Source: JBDHTS01 sp044220535 (GTDB lineage Bacteria > Pseudomonadota > Alphaproteobacteria > Micavibrionales > Micavibrionaceae). From it: a stretch of 5,103 nucleotides of DNA. This document shows positions 1 to 5,058 of the stretch, one piece after another (within the stretch, counting starts at the first letter, position 1; each line of letters starts with the position of its first letter). The notes beneath the pieces are model-generated. The model had not been told where the DNA came from. It worked only from the letters and a program-made list of their open reading frames with translations, and did no database searches. Location: contig JBGAQU010000112.1 in the NCBI GenBank assembly GCA_044220535.1, positions 1-5,103 of the forward strand, in the 5' to 3' direction. Made by a program: the position numbers and the translations under genes.

Positions 1-424
1 AGTTTCTAATTTTCTCAATATTATATGAAGTGCATTTATCACCATCAACTTGAACTGAAGCAGCCCCTCGTTCCTCTTGCATGAAGCCAGCTTGCCTACT
101 TTGCGAAGCTCGCAATTCTATACTTGCTGTAATTGCATTTAAAAATTCAGTACCAGCATTAGCTACAATCTCATATCCTCTCTCAAATTGAATTTCTTTC
201 ATTTGAGCCACTTCAAACGAATAGGTTTTTTTTTGCCCTTTTTCTAAAGTAACTATCTGATTATCGACGATTTGAACTACGCTCTCAGCATTTTTAAAAC
301 TTGTTGTCAGACCATCTGTTAACTTAGGTGGGGCTGGGGCATTCAAAGCTTCAATTGCCCCCCATGCTATGGTGACACAAACTGCAAAGCTCCAAGGTTC
401 AAAACATTTTAAAGTAACACTCAT
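1..424 (-). CDS. Partial hypothetical protein, A+T-rich (N-terminal 141 residues)
   Basis: This is an open frame with no stop from the ATG at 424-422 to the window edge, so the C-terminus is missing. A purine-rich Shine-Dalgarno sequence (AGGAGA) lies six bases before the ATG and supports the start. The first residues (MSVTLKCFEPWSFAVCVTIAWGA) contain a hydrophobic stretch at about 11-24. A short L-N-A then precedes a proline-rich PAPP, so a weak signal peptide or N-terminal anchor is possible, but the n-region has only one lysine. The rest is mixed polar sequence with several acidic/lysine patches and one later cysteine in DKCTS. I recognise no family. Three sampled 60-base stretches are 28-33% G+C, far below the neighbouring core genes, which suggests acquired DNA. 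The gene is divergent from ihfB. The frame and RBS are good; the function is unknown. Confidence 0.7.
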   Translation of the reverse strand, partial: MSVTLKCFEPWSFAVCVTIAWGAIEALNAPAPPKLTDGLTTSFKNAESVVQIVDNQIVTLEKGQKKTYSFEVAQMKEIQFERGYEIVANAGTEFLNAITASIELRASQSRQAGFMQEERGAASVQVDGDKCTSYNIEKIRN

Positions 425-445
425 TTTCTCTCTCCTGTTTTCGTT

Positions 446-474
446 GTTTATAAACGTTATTTTTTACAACGTTT
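446..474. promoter_or_regulatory. Candidate operator palindromes upstream of the partial gene
   Basis: Two dyads overlap here, 22-50 bases upstream of the left-hand gene's start codon. One is a perfect 10-base palindrome, GTTTATAAAC (446-455). The other is a 7-base inverted repeat, AAACGTT (452-458) and AACGTTT (468-474), with a 9-base A+T spacer. The position fits a repressor or activator site for the divergent region. A+T-rich DNA produces such dyads by chance, no cognate regulator is in the window, and no convincing -35/-10 pair was found for the leftward gene. Confidence 0.25.
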
Positions 475-566
475 CTTTACGCATTATCACAAGCCTGCTA
501 GGCTGGCAAACAAATTGTGGCAAAAAATTTTCCTTTCCTATCAGTACCCTTTCGCTTGACGGGTGC

Positions 567-596
567 TTGACTTTTGAGTCATTGTGGATACATAAC
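567..596 (+). promoter_or_regulatory. Candidate sigma70-type promoter of ihfB
   Basis: TTGACT (567-572, five of six to TTGACA) is followed after 18 bases by CATAAC (591-596, four of six to TATAAT). Transcription would start near 603, giving a leader of about 60 bases. A second TTGAC lies 11 bases upstream (556-560). A small dyad, TGACT-N4-AGTCA (568-581), covers the -35 box and could be an operator. A better-looking -10 (TATGAT, 606-611) has only a poor -35. Because no rpsA gene precedes ihfB here, ihfB needs its own promoter; which hexamers are used is uncertain. Confidence 0.3.
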
Positions 597-639
597 CATT
601 TGTTCTATGATGATATTCTGCGCTTTATAAAGGCGGGAT

Positions 640-658
640 TTTAAAGGGTTTAAAGGAG
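640..658 (+). promoter_or_regulatory. ihfB ribosome binding site with a duplicated TTTAAAGG
   Basis: The octamer TTTAAAGG occurs twice in near tandem (640-647 and 649-656). The second copy extends into a strong Shine-Dalgarno AAAGGAG (652-658), five bases before the ihfB ATG, and so fixes the start at 664. Confidence 0.6.
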
Positions 659-663
659 CGGAC

Positions 664-963
664 ATGACGAAATCGGAACTGATCCAGAGACTGGCCGAGC
701 GCAACCCGCATCTGTATATGCGCGATGTCGAAAAAATCGTCGACACCATTTTTGATGAAATCACTGCTGCGCTTGCGAAGGGTGACCGGGTTGAACTCCG
801 CGGTTTTGGTGCGTTTTCCGTGAAAGAACGCGGCCAGCGCCAGGGCCGCAACCCCCGCACCGGCGAAAGCGTCCAGGTGGATGCCAAGCGCCTGCCCTTC
901 TTCAAGACCGGCAAGGGCCTGCGCGAACGCCTGAACGGCGAAACCCCGAGCGGCGACGATTGA
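664..963 (+). CDS. ihfB: Integration host factor subunit beta
   Basis: This 99-residue HU/IHF-family protein pairs with IHF alpha (encoded elsewhere) to bind and sharply bend DNA, acting in nucleoid organisation, transcription and site-specific recombination. The N-terminus MTKSELIQRLAE is typical of IHF beta, followed by the helical dimerisation part (about 3-38). RGFGAF at 46-51 starts the sheet, and the DNA-inserting arm carries RNPRTG at 62-67, where P64 is the expected intercalating proline. The tail LPFFKTGKGLRERLNG closes the fold, with a short acidic extension (ETPSGDD). Length is slightly above the usual 94 or so. The RBS at 652-658 supports the start. In alphaproteobacteria this gene usually follows rpsA; here an A+T-rich divergent gene takes that place. 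Beta rather than HU is inferred from the N-terminus and from the LapA-domain gene downstream. Confidence 0.94.
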   Translation: MTKSELIQRLAERNPHLYMRDVEKIVDTIFDEITAALAKGDRVELRGFGAFSVKERGQRQGRNPRTGESVQVDAKRLPFFKTGKGLRERLNGETPSGDD

Positions 964-1098
964 TTTTACTCCCAGGCGTCATCCCCGCGCAGGCGGGGAT
1001 CCGGCAATAAAAAAGCGCGTGCTTCGCACGCACATATCTCCTGGATCCCTGATCTGCGCTCCTTCGTCGCTTGTCTGGGATGACATTGGGGTAAAATT
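963..1098. repeat. Composite palindromic repeat between ihfB and the LapA-domain gene
   Basis: This is an imperfect inverted repeat of about 135 bases that fills most of the ihfB–lapA gap. The ends match as ATTTTAC (963-969) against GTAAAAT (1091-1097). Further in, GTCATCCC (978-985) matches GGGATGAC (1077-1084). Inside the left half is a tight hairpin, ATCCCCGC (981-988) / GCGGGGAT (993-1000) with loop GCAG. A central hairpin lies at 1015-1033, and GGATCC occurs at 997-1002 and 1043-1048. The GTCATCCCCGCG…GGCGGGGATCC…GGGATGAC pattern resembles dispersed intergenic repeats that I recall from many alphaproteobacterial genomes (from memory, not searched). The outer pairing begins at the last base of the ihfB stop codon. 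It may attenuate read-through or stabilise the ihfB mRNA. Confidence 0.75.
1009..1033 (-). terminator. Intrinsic terminator reading leftward, antisense to the genes around it
   Basis: Read on the - strand, an 8-bp stem (1033-1026 pairing with 1022-1015, one G·U pair, 3-base loop GAA) is followed at once by six T (1014-1009) and then ATT. This is the classic Rho-independent layout. Both flanking genes run rightward, so it would stop antisense transcripts moving toward ihfB. On the + strand the same stem has no T-tract. Confidence 0.5.
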
Positions 1099-1109
1099 AA
1101 TCGTAGAAT
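1080..1109 (+). promoter_or_regulatory. Candidate promoter of the lapA-domain–pyrF–trpF operon
   Basis: ATGACA (1080-1085, five of six to TTGACA) lies 18 bases upstream of TAGAAT (1104-1109, five of six to TATAAT). Transcription would start near 1116, leaving a leader of about 22 bases. The -35 box is formed by the right end of the palindromic repeat (…GGGATGAC) plus the next A. It would give the downstream genes expression independent of ihfB. Confidence 0.4.
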
Positions 1110-1137
1110 ACCCCAAACCATAACAGGATCATCACCC

Positions 1138-1491
1138 ATGATCGCCTTCTTCCGCGCCCTTATTTCCCTTTGCATCACCATCGCTGCGATTGTCTTCGCA
1201 CTGGCCAACCAGCAAAAGGTCTTGCTGAGCTGGAGCCCTGTCAATGACCCTATTAGCCTGCCCGTCTTCGCGGTGGGCCTGGGCGGCGCGTTTATCGGCC
1301 TGATCGCGGGCGCGCTTCTGATGTGGCTGCAATCCTTCCGCCTGCATATGAAGCTGCATCATGAGCGCCAGCAAATCAAAACGCTGGAGAAGGAACTGGA
1401 CGCCGCGCGCAACCCCATCACCCAGTCCATACCGGCTGTCCCTGCCTTATCCTCCGCCGCACCCGTCATGGCCTATGGGGCGGATGACTGA
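1138..1491 (+). CDS. LapA-domain (DUF1049) inner-membrane protein
   Basis: This is a 117-residue small membrane protein of the lipopolysaccharide assembly protein A (LapA/DUF1049) domain family. In enterobacteria LapA works with LapB in the envelope to control LPS synthesis; in alphaproteobacteria the role of these short homologues is not established, so the function here is family-level only. The first hydrophobic segment is at about 4-22 and ends in the family-typical FALANQQKV. A short loop with SWSPVNDPI follows, and a second hydrophobic, glycine-rich segment lies at about 41-64. A charged, probably coiled-coil stretch is at 70-90, with a Pro/Ala-rich tail after that. AGGAT (1125-1129) sits eight bases before the ATG. 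The stop lies just before the preferred pyrF start and overlaps the alternative one, so the two genes are very likely co-transcribed. Confidence 0.88.
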   Translation: MIAFFRALISLCITIAAIVFALANQQKVLLSWSPVNDPISLPVFAVGLGGAFIGLIAGALLMWLQSFRLHMKLHHERQQIKTLEKELDAARNPITQSIPAVPALSSAAPVMAYGADD

Positions 1492-1492
1492 T

Positions 1493-2227
1493 ATGGCAGC
1501 GCCTCTTCCCAAGATCTTCTGCGCCATCGACACACAAGACATGGACCGTGCCTTGGCCCTCGCCGCTGCCATGCAGAAGGCAGGCTGCGGCATCAAGCTG
1601 GGCCTGGAATTCTTTAATGCGCAGGGGCCGCAGGGCGTCCGCGAAATCCGCCGCTCTTACGCCGACCTGCCTCTCTTCCTCGACCTGAAATTCCACGATA
1701 TCCCAAACACCGTCGCGGGCGCGGTGTCCGCGGCTTGCGCACTGGAACCGCATTTCATCAATATCCACGCCTCCGGCGGCCTGGCCATGATGCAGGCCGC
1801 ACGCGAAGCGATGGATAAGGCTGTGGCGCAACAAGGCATCGAGCGCCCGAAACTCCTCGCCGTCACTTTGCTGACCAGTCTTGAGGAAGCGGCCCTGAAA
1901 GACATCGGTTTCCAGCCCGGTATGGAGGACCGTGTCATCCAATTGGCAAAACTCTCAAAGGCAAACGGCATGGACGGCATCGTCTGCTCCGCCATGGAAA
2001 TCGAAAAAGTGCGGAAAGCCTGCGGCGATGATTTTATTTTGATGGTCCCGGGCATCCGCCCCGAAGGGTCAGATGCGGCGGACCAGAAACGGGTCATGAC
2101 CCCGACCCAGGCTTTGAGTACAGGCGCGCATTACCTCGTCATCGGCCGCCCGATCACACAAGCCGATCAACCGGCAGAGGCCGCGAAGGCCATTCTGGCG
2201 ACTATCGCAACACCGCGTATCGCTTAA
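1493..2227 (+). CDS. pyrF: Orotidine 5'-phosphate decarboxylase
   Basis: This cytosolic TIM-barrel enzyme decarboxylates OMP to UMP, the last step of de novo pyrimidine synthesis. It has 244 residues from this start, close to the 245 of E. coli PyrF, which it resembles throughout. The substrate Asp is D13 (FCAIDT) and K35 lies in KLGLEFF. The catalytic array DxKxxDI gives D64, K66 and D69 in LDLKFHDIPNTV. Later come the INIHASGG strand, the LTS loop, PGIRPEGS, and the phosphate-binding arginine in VIGRPITQ. The start is ambiguous: an in-frame ATG at 1484 would add MTD and overlap the LapA-domain gene by 8 bases. The 1493 ATG has a weak GGA (1482-1484) at better spacing. The long upstream extension of the frame to 1361 lies inside the preceding gene and is rejected. 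trpF follows after 49 bases. Confidence 0.96.
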   Translation: MAAPLPKIFCAIDTQDMDRALALAAAMQKAGCGIKLGLEFFNAQGPQGVREIRRSYADLPLFLDLKFHDIPNTVAGAVSAACALEPHFINIHASGGLAMMQAAREAMDKAVAQQGIERPKLLAVTLLTSLEEAALKDIGFQPGMEDRVIQLAKLSKANGMDGIVCSAMEIEKVRKACGDDFILMVPGIRPEGSDAADQKRVMTPTQALSTGAHYLVIGRPITQADQPAEAAKAILATIATPRIA

Positions 2228-2276
2228 TAATGGCTGTGTCACGCCATGCCGCAAGGCCCGGATTTCAAGGGATTTC

Positions 2277-2951
2277 ATGACACGCAGGACTCAAATTAAA
2301 ATCTGTGGAATCACAGAGCCTTCCGCCCTGAATGCCGCTATTGAATCCGGCGCGTCATTCTGCGGCTTCGTCTTCCATCCGGCATCGGTTCGCAACATCT
2401 CCGTCGAACAGGCCGCGTCATTGTCTGTCCATGCAGGCAACCGCATCAAAAAGGTCGGCCTGTTCGTCGATGCCGACGACTCAACCCTTGAGTCCGTAAC
2501 GCAACGCGCAGGACTCGATGTCATCCAGCTGCATGGTCATGAAGATGCACAAAGGGTGCAGATGATCCGGAACCGAACCGGACTGCCCATCATCAAGGCC
2601 ATCCGCGTCGCTACGCCGGATGATTTGAAAGATGTCGATGCATTCGCGCAAGTCGCCGACTGGCTGCTCTTCGATGCCAAGGTCGCGGGCCAGGCGGGCG
2701 GCACCGGCGCCGCCTTCGACTGGGCAATCCTTAAAAACCGCCGCTTCCCCAAACCCTGGATGCTCTCCGGCGGCCTGACCGCCGACAACATCGGCACCGC
2801 CCTGTCTTTACTGAACCCCGACGCCGTCGACGTCTCCAGCGGCGTCGAAGATACGCCGGGCGTAAAATCGGCAGAGAAAATCAGGTTGTTTGTAGATGCC
2901 GTTAAAAATATGACGAAGACCCGAGACCCGAAGAAGAAGAATAAAATATAA
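2277..2951 (+). CDS. trpF: Phosphoribosylanthranilate isomerase with a repeat-derived C-terminal tail
   Basis: TrpF converts phosphoribosylanthranilate to CdRP by an Amadori rearrangement in tryptophan synthesis. Its 224 residues form the usual single-domain TIM barrel. The general base is C10 in KICGIT and the general acid is D133 in LLFDAK. GFVFHPASVRNIS, VGLFVD, IQLHGHE, GGTG (141-144), LSGGL (163-167) and DVSSGVE (185-191) are all in place. AAGGGA (2267-2272) lies four bases before the ATG. The natural fold appears to end near KIRLFVDAVKN (211). The last dozen or so residues, highly basic (TKTRDPKKKNKI), are encoded by the left arm of a palindromic repeat whose outer part also provides the TAA. 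trpB and trpA, which usually follow trpF in alphaproteobacteria, are absent. Confidence 0.96.
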   Translation: MTRRTQIKICGITEPSALNAAIESGASFCGFVFHPASVRNISVEQAASLSVHAGNRIKKVGLFVDADDSTLESVTQRAGLDVIQLHGHEDAQRVQMIRNRTGLPIIKAIRVATPDDLKDVDAFAQVADWLLFDAKVAGQAGGTGAAFDWAILKNRRFPKPWMLSGGLTADNIGTALSLLNPDAVDVSSGVEDTPGVKSAEKIRLFVDAVKNMTKTRDPKKKNKI

Positions 2952-3055
2952 CTACAGAGGGCGCAGAGATCGCAGAGAAGATTTTATTTTAAACCCTCTG
3001 CGATCTCTGCGCCCTCTGTAGTTAAAAATTCTTCTTCGGAACTTCGGGCCTTCGC
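2914..3055. repeat. Palindromic repeat element, two head-to-head units, overlapping the trpF 3' end
   Basis: The core is a perfect 28-bp inverted repeat (2950-2977 and 2996-3023) around an 18-base A+T-rich loop. Outside it, a 10-base pair of arms (2933-2942 and 3028-3037) extends the palindrome. The outermost parts also align after reversal: CGAAGACCCGA at 2914-2924 against the complement of 3044-3054, with one difference. Each unit thus reads: CGAAG-rich purine block, A+T spacer, ACTACAGAGG, then xCAGAGnnn at a 9-base period. The left unit begins inside trpF. The right unit ends about three bases after the pdxT stop (- strand), so the element occupies the whole junction between the convergent genes. 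It also resembles a terminator: read leftward, the stem is followed by a T-rich TATATTTTATTC. A partial third copy lies at 5059. Confidence 0.85.
2938..3023 (-). terminator. Possible terminator of the pdx operon (repeat hairpin)
   Basis: On the - strand, downstream of the pdxT stop, the 28-bp perfect stem (3023-2996 with 2977-2950) is followed by TATATTTTATTC (2949-2938). The long stem with a T-rich but interrupted tail could end pdx transcription. On the + strand the stem is followed by an A-rich sequence, so termination of trpF would need another mechanism. Confidence 0.4.
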
Positions 3056-3057
3056 GT

Positions 3058-3630
3058 TTATTTATCTTTTTTCATGACTTCCGACACAAAATCCTTATGA
3101 AATGGCGAAGGCACATCCTGGCTCAGTTCAGCGTGAAACGTCGTTGCCATATATGGACCCTGCCGCACCCAGATCGGCTTGCCGTCCCGCTCCGCCAGCA
3201 CCTCGACGCCCGACCCGACCTGCTGGATCACCGGCGCGCGGATATAGGACACCGGATACCCATCCACATCGATCACGATACTGTCCAGCTGCCGCCCATA
3301 GCCGTTGCGGGTGATATCCATATCGATCAGCCCGAATGAAAACTGCGCCGGGTTGCTGACCTTTTTCGCCATCAAAATCGCCCCCGCGCAAATCCCCCAG
3401 ACCGGCTTCTTCGCAAATTCCTTTTGCAGGGCAGGCGCCAGTTTAAAAATATCGATCAGCTTCAGCATCGTCGTGCTTTCCCCGCCCGGCAGGATAAACC
3501 CATCTGCCCGCGCAAAATCTTCCGGCGTCTTTACCGGCAGAAACATCCCGCCCGCCGCCTCAACATGCGGCCTGTGCGGCCAGACGGCACCTTGCAGGGC
3601 CAGAACGCCGATAATAGGTTTAATAAGCAT
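3058..3630 (-). CDS. pdxT: Pyridoxal 5'-phosphate synthase glutaminase subunit
   Basis: PdxT is a class I-type glutaminase that releases ammonia from glutamine and passes it to PdxS for PLP synthesis. The 190 residues are full length for the family. The N-terminus IGVLALQGAV is typical. GGESTT (49-54) forms the oxyanion/substrate loop. The nucleophile is C81 in WGICAGAI, and the His/Glu of the triad are H166 and E168 in TTFHAEL (more often HPEL). RAP at 131-133 matches the usual FIRAP. The ATG at 3630-3628 has a modest AAGAGA (3643-3638) upstream and lies inside the last codons of the preceding A+T-rich gene (11-base overlap), so translation is probably coupled. The stop is followed within about three bases by the palindromic repeat. 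The subunit partner, pdxS, is in the same operon. Confidence 0.95.
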   Translation of the reverse strand: MLIKPIIGVLALQGAVWPHRPHVEAAGGMFLPVKTPEDFARADGFILPGGESTTMLKLIDIFKLAPALQKEFAKKPVWGICAGAILMAKKVSNPAQFSFGLIDMDITRNGYGRQLDSIVIDVDGYPVSYIRAPVIQQVGSGVEVLAERDGKPIWVRQGPYMATTFHAELSQDVPSPFHKDFVSEVMKKDK

Positions 3631-4069
3631 TGATTATCTCTTGAAATCTAACATTCAAAAATAGATTTTTTTTAAAACCACTTTGAATTGCAAAATCAGT
3701 CGCATCAATAAGTTTAAATTTCTTTCTTTTCCATTCCATTTCAAAACCCTGAAATTTATCAAATGGAGTATCATAAATTTCAGGGAAAAAATAAATTCCA
3801 TTTCCTTGATTAATTACCTCGCCTGAAATCAAACCTAATTCAGTACCATTAAAAGCATAAATTTTTTTATCATCACGTATAGCAATCCAATTTTTTAGAG
3901 GCGCTAGATGGTTTTCTGAGATTGATCCAAATCCATCAAATAAATTATTTACAGTTCTTATTATATCAATTTGATTTGACCATACCCATTTGGTTGCTTG
4001 ATTAGCAGTAGTGACCGCAAATATCCATATTCCAAAAATTAGTATAATTTTTATTCCTATTTCTCCCAA
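3620..4069 (-). CDS. Hypothetical A+T-rich membrane-anchored or secreted protein between pdxS and pdxT
   Basis: The product has 149 residues and I recognise no family. It probably starts at a TTG (4069-4067) one base after the pdxS stop, with GAGG (4081-4078) inside the pdxS 3' end eight bases upstream. No in-frame ATG exists until residue 111, and an in-frame TAG lies just upstream. The N-terminus has a strong hydrophobic segment (about 5-20, IKIILIFGIWIFAVTTA), giving either an anchor or a signal peptide that ends at about TTA. The remaining 129 residues are soluble-looking, with many aromatic residues (WVW, IYFFPEIYD, FQGFEMEWKRKKFK) and no cysteine. Three sampled 60-base stretches are 23-32% G+C, against 60-77% in sampled pdxS stretches. 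It overlaps pdxT by 11 bases. The composition suggests a late insertion; the intact frame and tight junctions suggest it is expressed. Confidence 0.72.
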   Translation of the reverse strand: MGEIGIKIILIFGIWIFAVTTANQATKWVWSNQIDIIRTVNNLFDGFGSISENHLAPLKNWIAIRDDKKIYAFNGTELGLISGEVINQGNGIYFFPEIYDTPFDKFQGFEMEWKRKKFKLIDATDFAIQSGFKKNLFLNVRFQEIINAY

Positions 4070-4070
4070 G

Positions 4071-4964
4071 TTACCAACCTCGCCCGGCTAGCCTCAAACC
4101 CGGCTCGATCGTGCTCATCTCCAGCCCCGGCATGGCGGGGGCAAGGCCGCGGGAGGCTTCCAGCACCATTTTCGGATCATCGAAATGCGCGGTCGCTTTC
4201 ACAACGGCCTTGGCATAGGAAATCGGGTCTTCGGATTTAAAAATACCCGATCCCACAAACACCGTCTCCGCGCCCAGCTGCATAACGAGCGCCGCATCCG
4301 CAGGCGTCGCCACCCCACCGGCCGAGAAATTCGGCACCGGCAGGCGGCCCGCTTCCCGCACGGCGAGCAACAATTCATACGGCGCGCCCATATTTTTCGC
4401 CTCGCGCATCAGCTCCGCCTCCTCCAGATGCAGCACGCGCTTGATGTCCTGGTTGATCTGGCGCATATGGCGCACGGCTTCCACGATATTGCCCGTGCCC
4501 GCCTCGCCCTTGGTGCGGATCAGCGCCGCGCCTTCGCCGATGCGGCGCAGGGCTTCCGCCAGATCGGTCGCGCCGCAGACGAACGGCACCTTGAAATCAT
4601 GCTTGTTCACATGGTTGATATCGTCGGCGGGGGTCAGAACCTCGCTCTCGTCGATATAATCGACGCCGATCGCTTCCAGGATCTGCGCCTCCGCGAAATG
4701 CCCGATCCGGCATTTCGCCATGACCGGGATGGAGACCGATTTCATAATGGATTCAATCAGGTCGGGCGACGACATCCGCGCCACCCCGCCCTGCTTCCGG
4801 ATATCCGACGGCACCCGCTCCAGCGCCATTACCGCGACCGCCCCCGCATCTTCGGCAATCTTGGCCTGATCCGCGTCGATCACATCCATGATCACCCCGC
4901 CCTTCAACATCTCGGCCAGGCCGGTTTTCAGGTTGATAACGCCGGACGGTTTCTTCGCGGTCAT
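4071..4964 (-). CDS. pdxS: Pyridoxal 5'-phosphate synthase, lyase/synthase subunit
   Basis: PdxS makes PLP from ribose 5-phosphate, glyceraldehyde 3-phosphate and ammonia from PdxT, in the cytosol, normally as a dodecamer decorated with PdxT. The 297 residues are full length and strongly conserved. D27 (VIMDVI), K84 (VMAKCRIGHF, imine with the pentose) and K152 (IRTKGEAGTGN) correspond to the B. subtilis D24, K81 and K149 at a constant +3 offset. Other hallmarks are ALERVPSDIR, ADDINHVNKHDFKVPFVCG, PNFSAGGVATPADAALVMQLGAETVFVGSGIFKS, and the C-terminal GLAPAMPGLE. AGAGGT (4976-4971) lies six bases upstream of the ATG. It is the first gene of a probable pdxS–orf–pdxT operon. The route is the DXP-independent one, whereas most alphaproteobacteria are expected to use PdxA/PdxJ. 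Confidence 0.97.
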   Translation of the reverse strand: MTAKKPSGVINLKTGLAEMLKGGVIMDVIDADQAKIAEDAGAVAVMALERVPSDIRKQGGVARMSSPDLIESIMKSVSIPVMAKCRIGHFAEAQILEAIGVDYIDESEVLTPADDINHVNKHDFKVPFVCGATDLAEALRRIGEGAALIRTKGEAGTGNIVEAVRHMRQINQDIKRVLHLEEAELMREAKNMGAPYELLLAVREAGRLPVPNFSAGGVATPADAALVMQLGAETVFVGSGIFKSEDPISYAKAVVKATAHFDDPKMVLEASRGLAPAMPGLEMSTIEPGLRLAGRGW

Positions 4965-4999
4965 AATGCTACCTCTTCACTGTAATAAATGAAGGCTAC

Positions 5000-5028
5000 A
5001 TTAGCGCGACAAAAGGCAGGAATGTCAA
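5000..5028 (-). promoter_or_regulatory. Sigma70-type promoter of the pdxS operon
   Basis: On the - strand a perfect TTGACA (5028-5023) lies 17 bases upstream of GCTAAT (5005-5000, four of six to TATAAT). Transcription would start near 4993, leaving a leader of about 29 bases that contains the pdxS RBS. No riboswitch fits in so short a leader. No paired direct repeats of a MocR/PdxR-type operator are evident. Confidence 0.6.
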
Positions 5029-5058
5029 ATATATTGAGGCTTTAAAGTCCTTTTAAAG

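Noticed and set aside
369..644. Rightward open frame of 91 residues before ihfB
   Set aside because: Its first part is antisense to the better-supported leftward gene. It has no convincing RBS and runs through the ihfB promoter region and leader.
1361..1492. Long N-terminal extension of PyrF
   Set aside because: The extension lies inside the LapA-domain gene in another frame, is arginine/proline-rich and unlike any PyrF. The remaining 244 residues match the family's length.
2228..2276. Promoter or attenuator between pyrF and trpF
   Set aside because: The gap is 49 bases. It has no Trp-rich leader peptide, no alternative stems and no good -35/-10 pair. Read-through from pyrF is simpler.
2914..3055. 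CRISPR-like or transposon inverted repeat interpretation
   Set aside because: There are no regularly spaced repeats with unique spacers, and no transposase or flanking target duplication is visible. The arms form a short stand-alone palindrome.
4185..4985. 266-residue rightward open frame opposite pdxS
   Set aside because: It is the complement of a highly conserved PdxS coding sequence. Its Arg/His-rich composition is typical of an antisense shadow in G+C-rich DNA.
4965..5058. Riboswitch or MocR/PdxR operator ahead of pdxS
   Set aside because: The predicted leader is only about 29 bases, and no conserved riboswitch fold or paired direct repeat was seen. The short TTTAAAG-like repeats at 5041-5057 are too simple to interpret.
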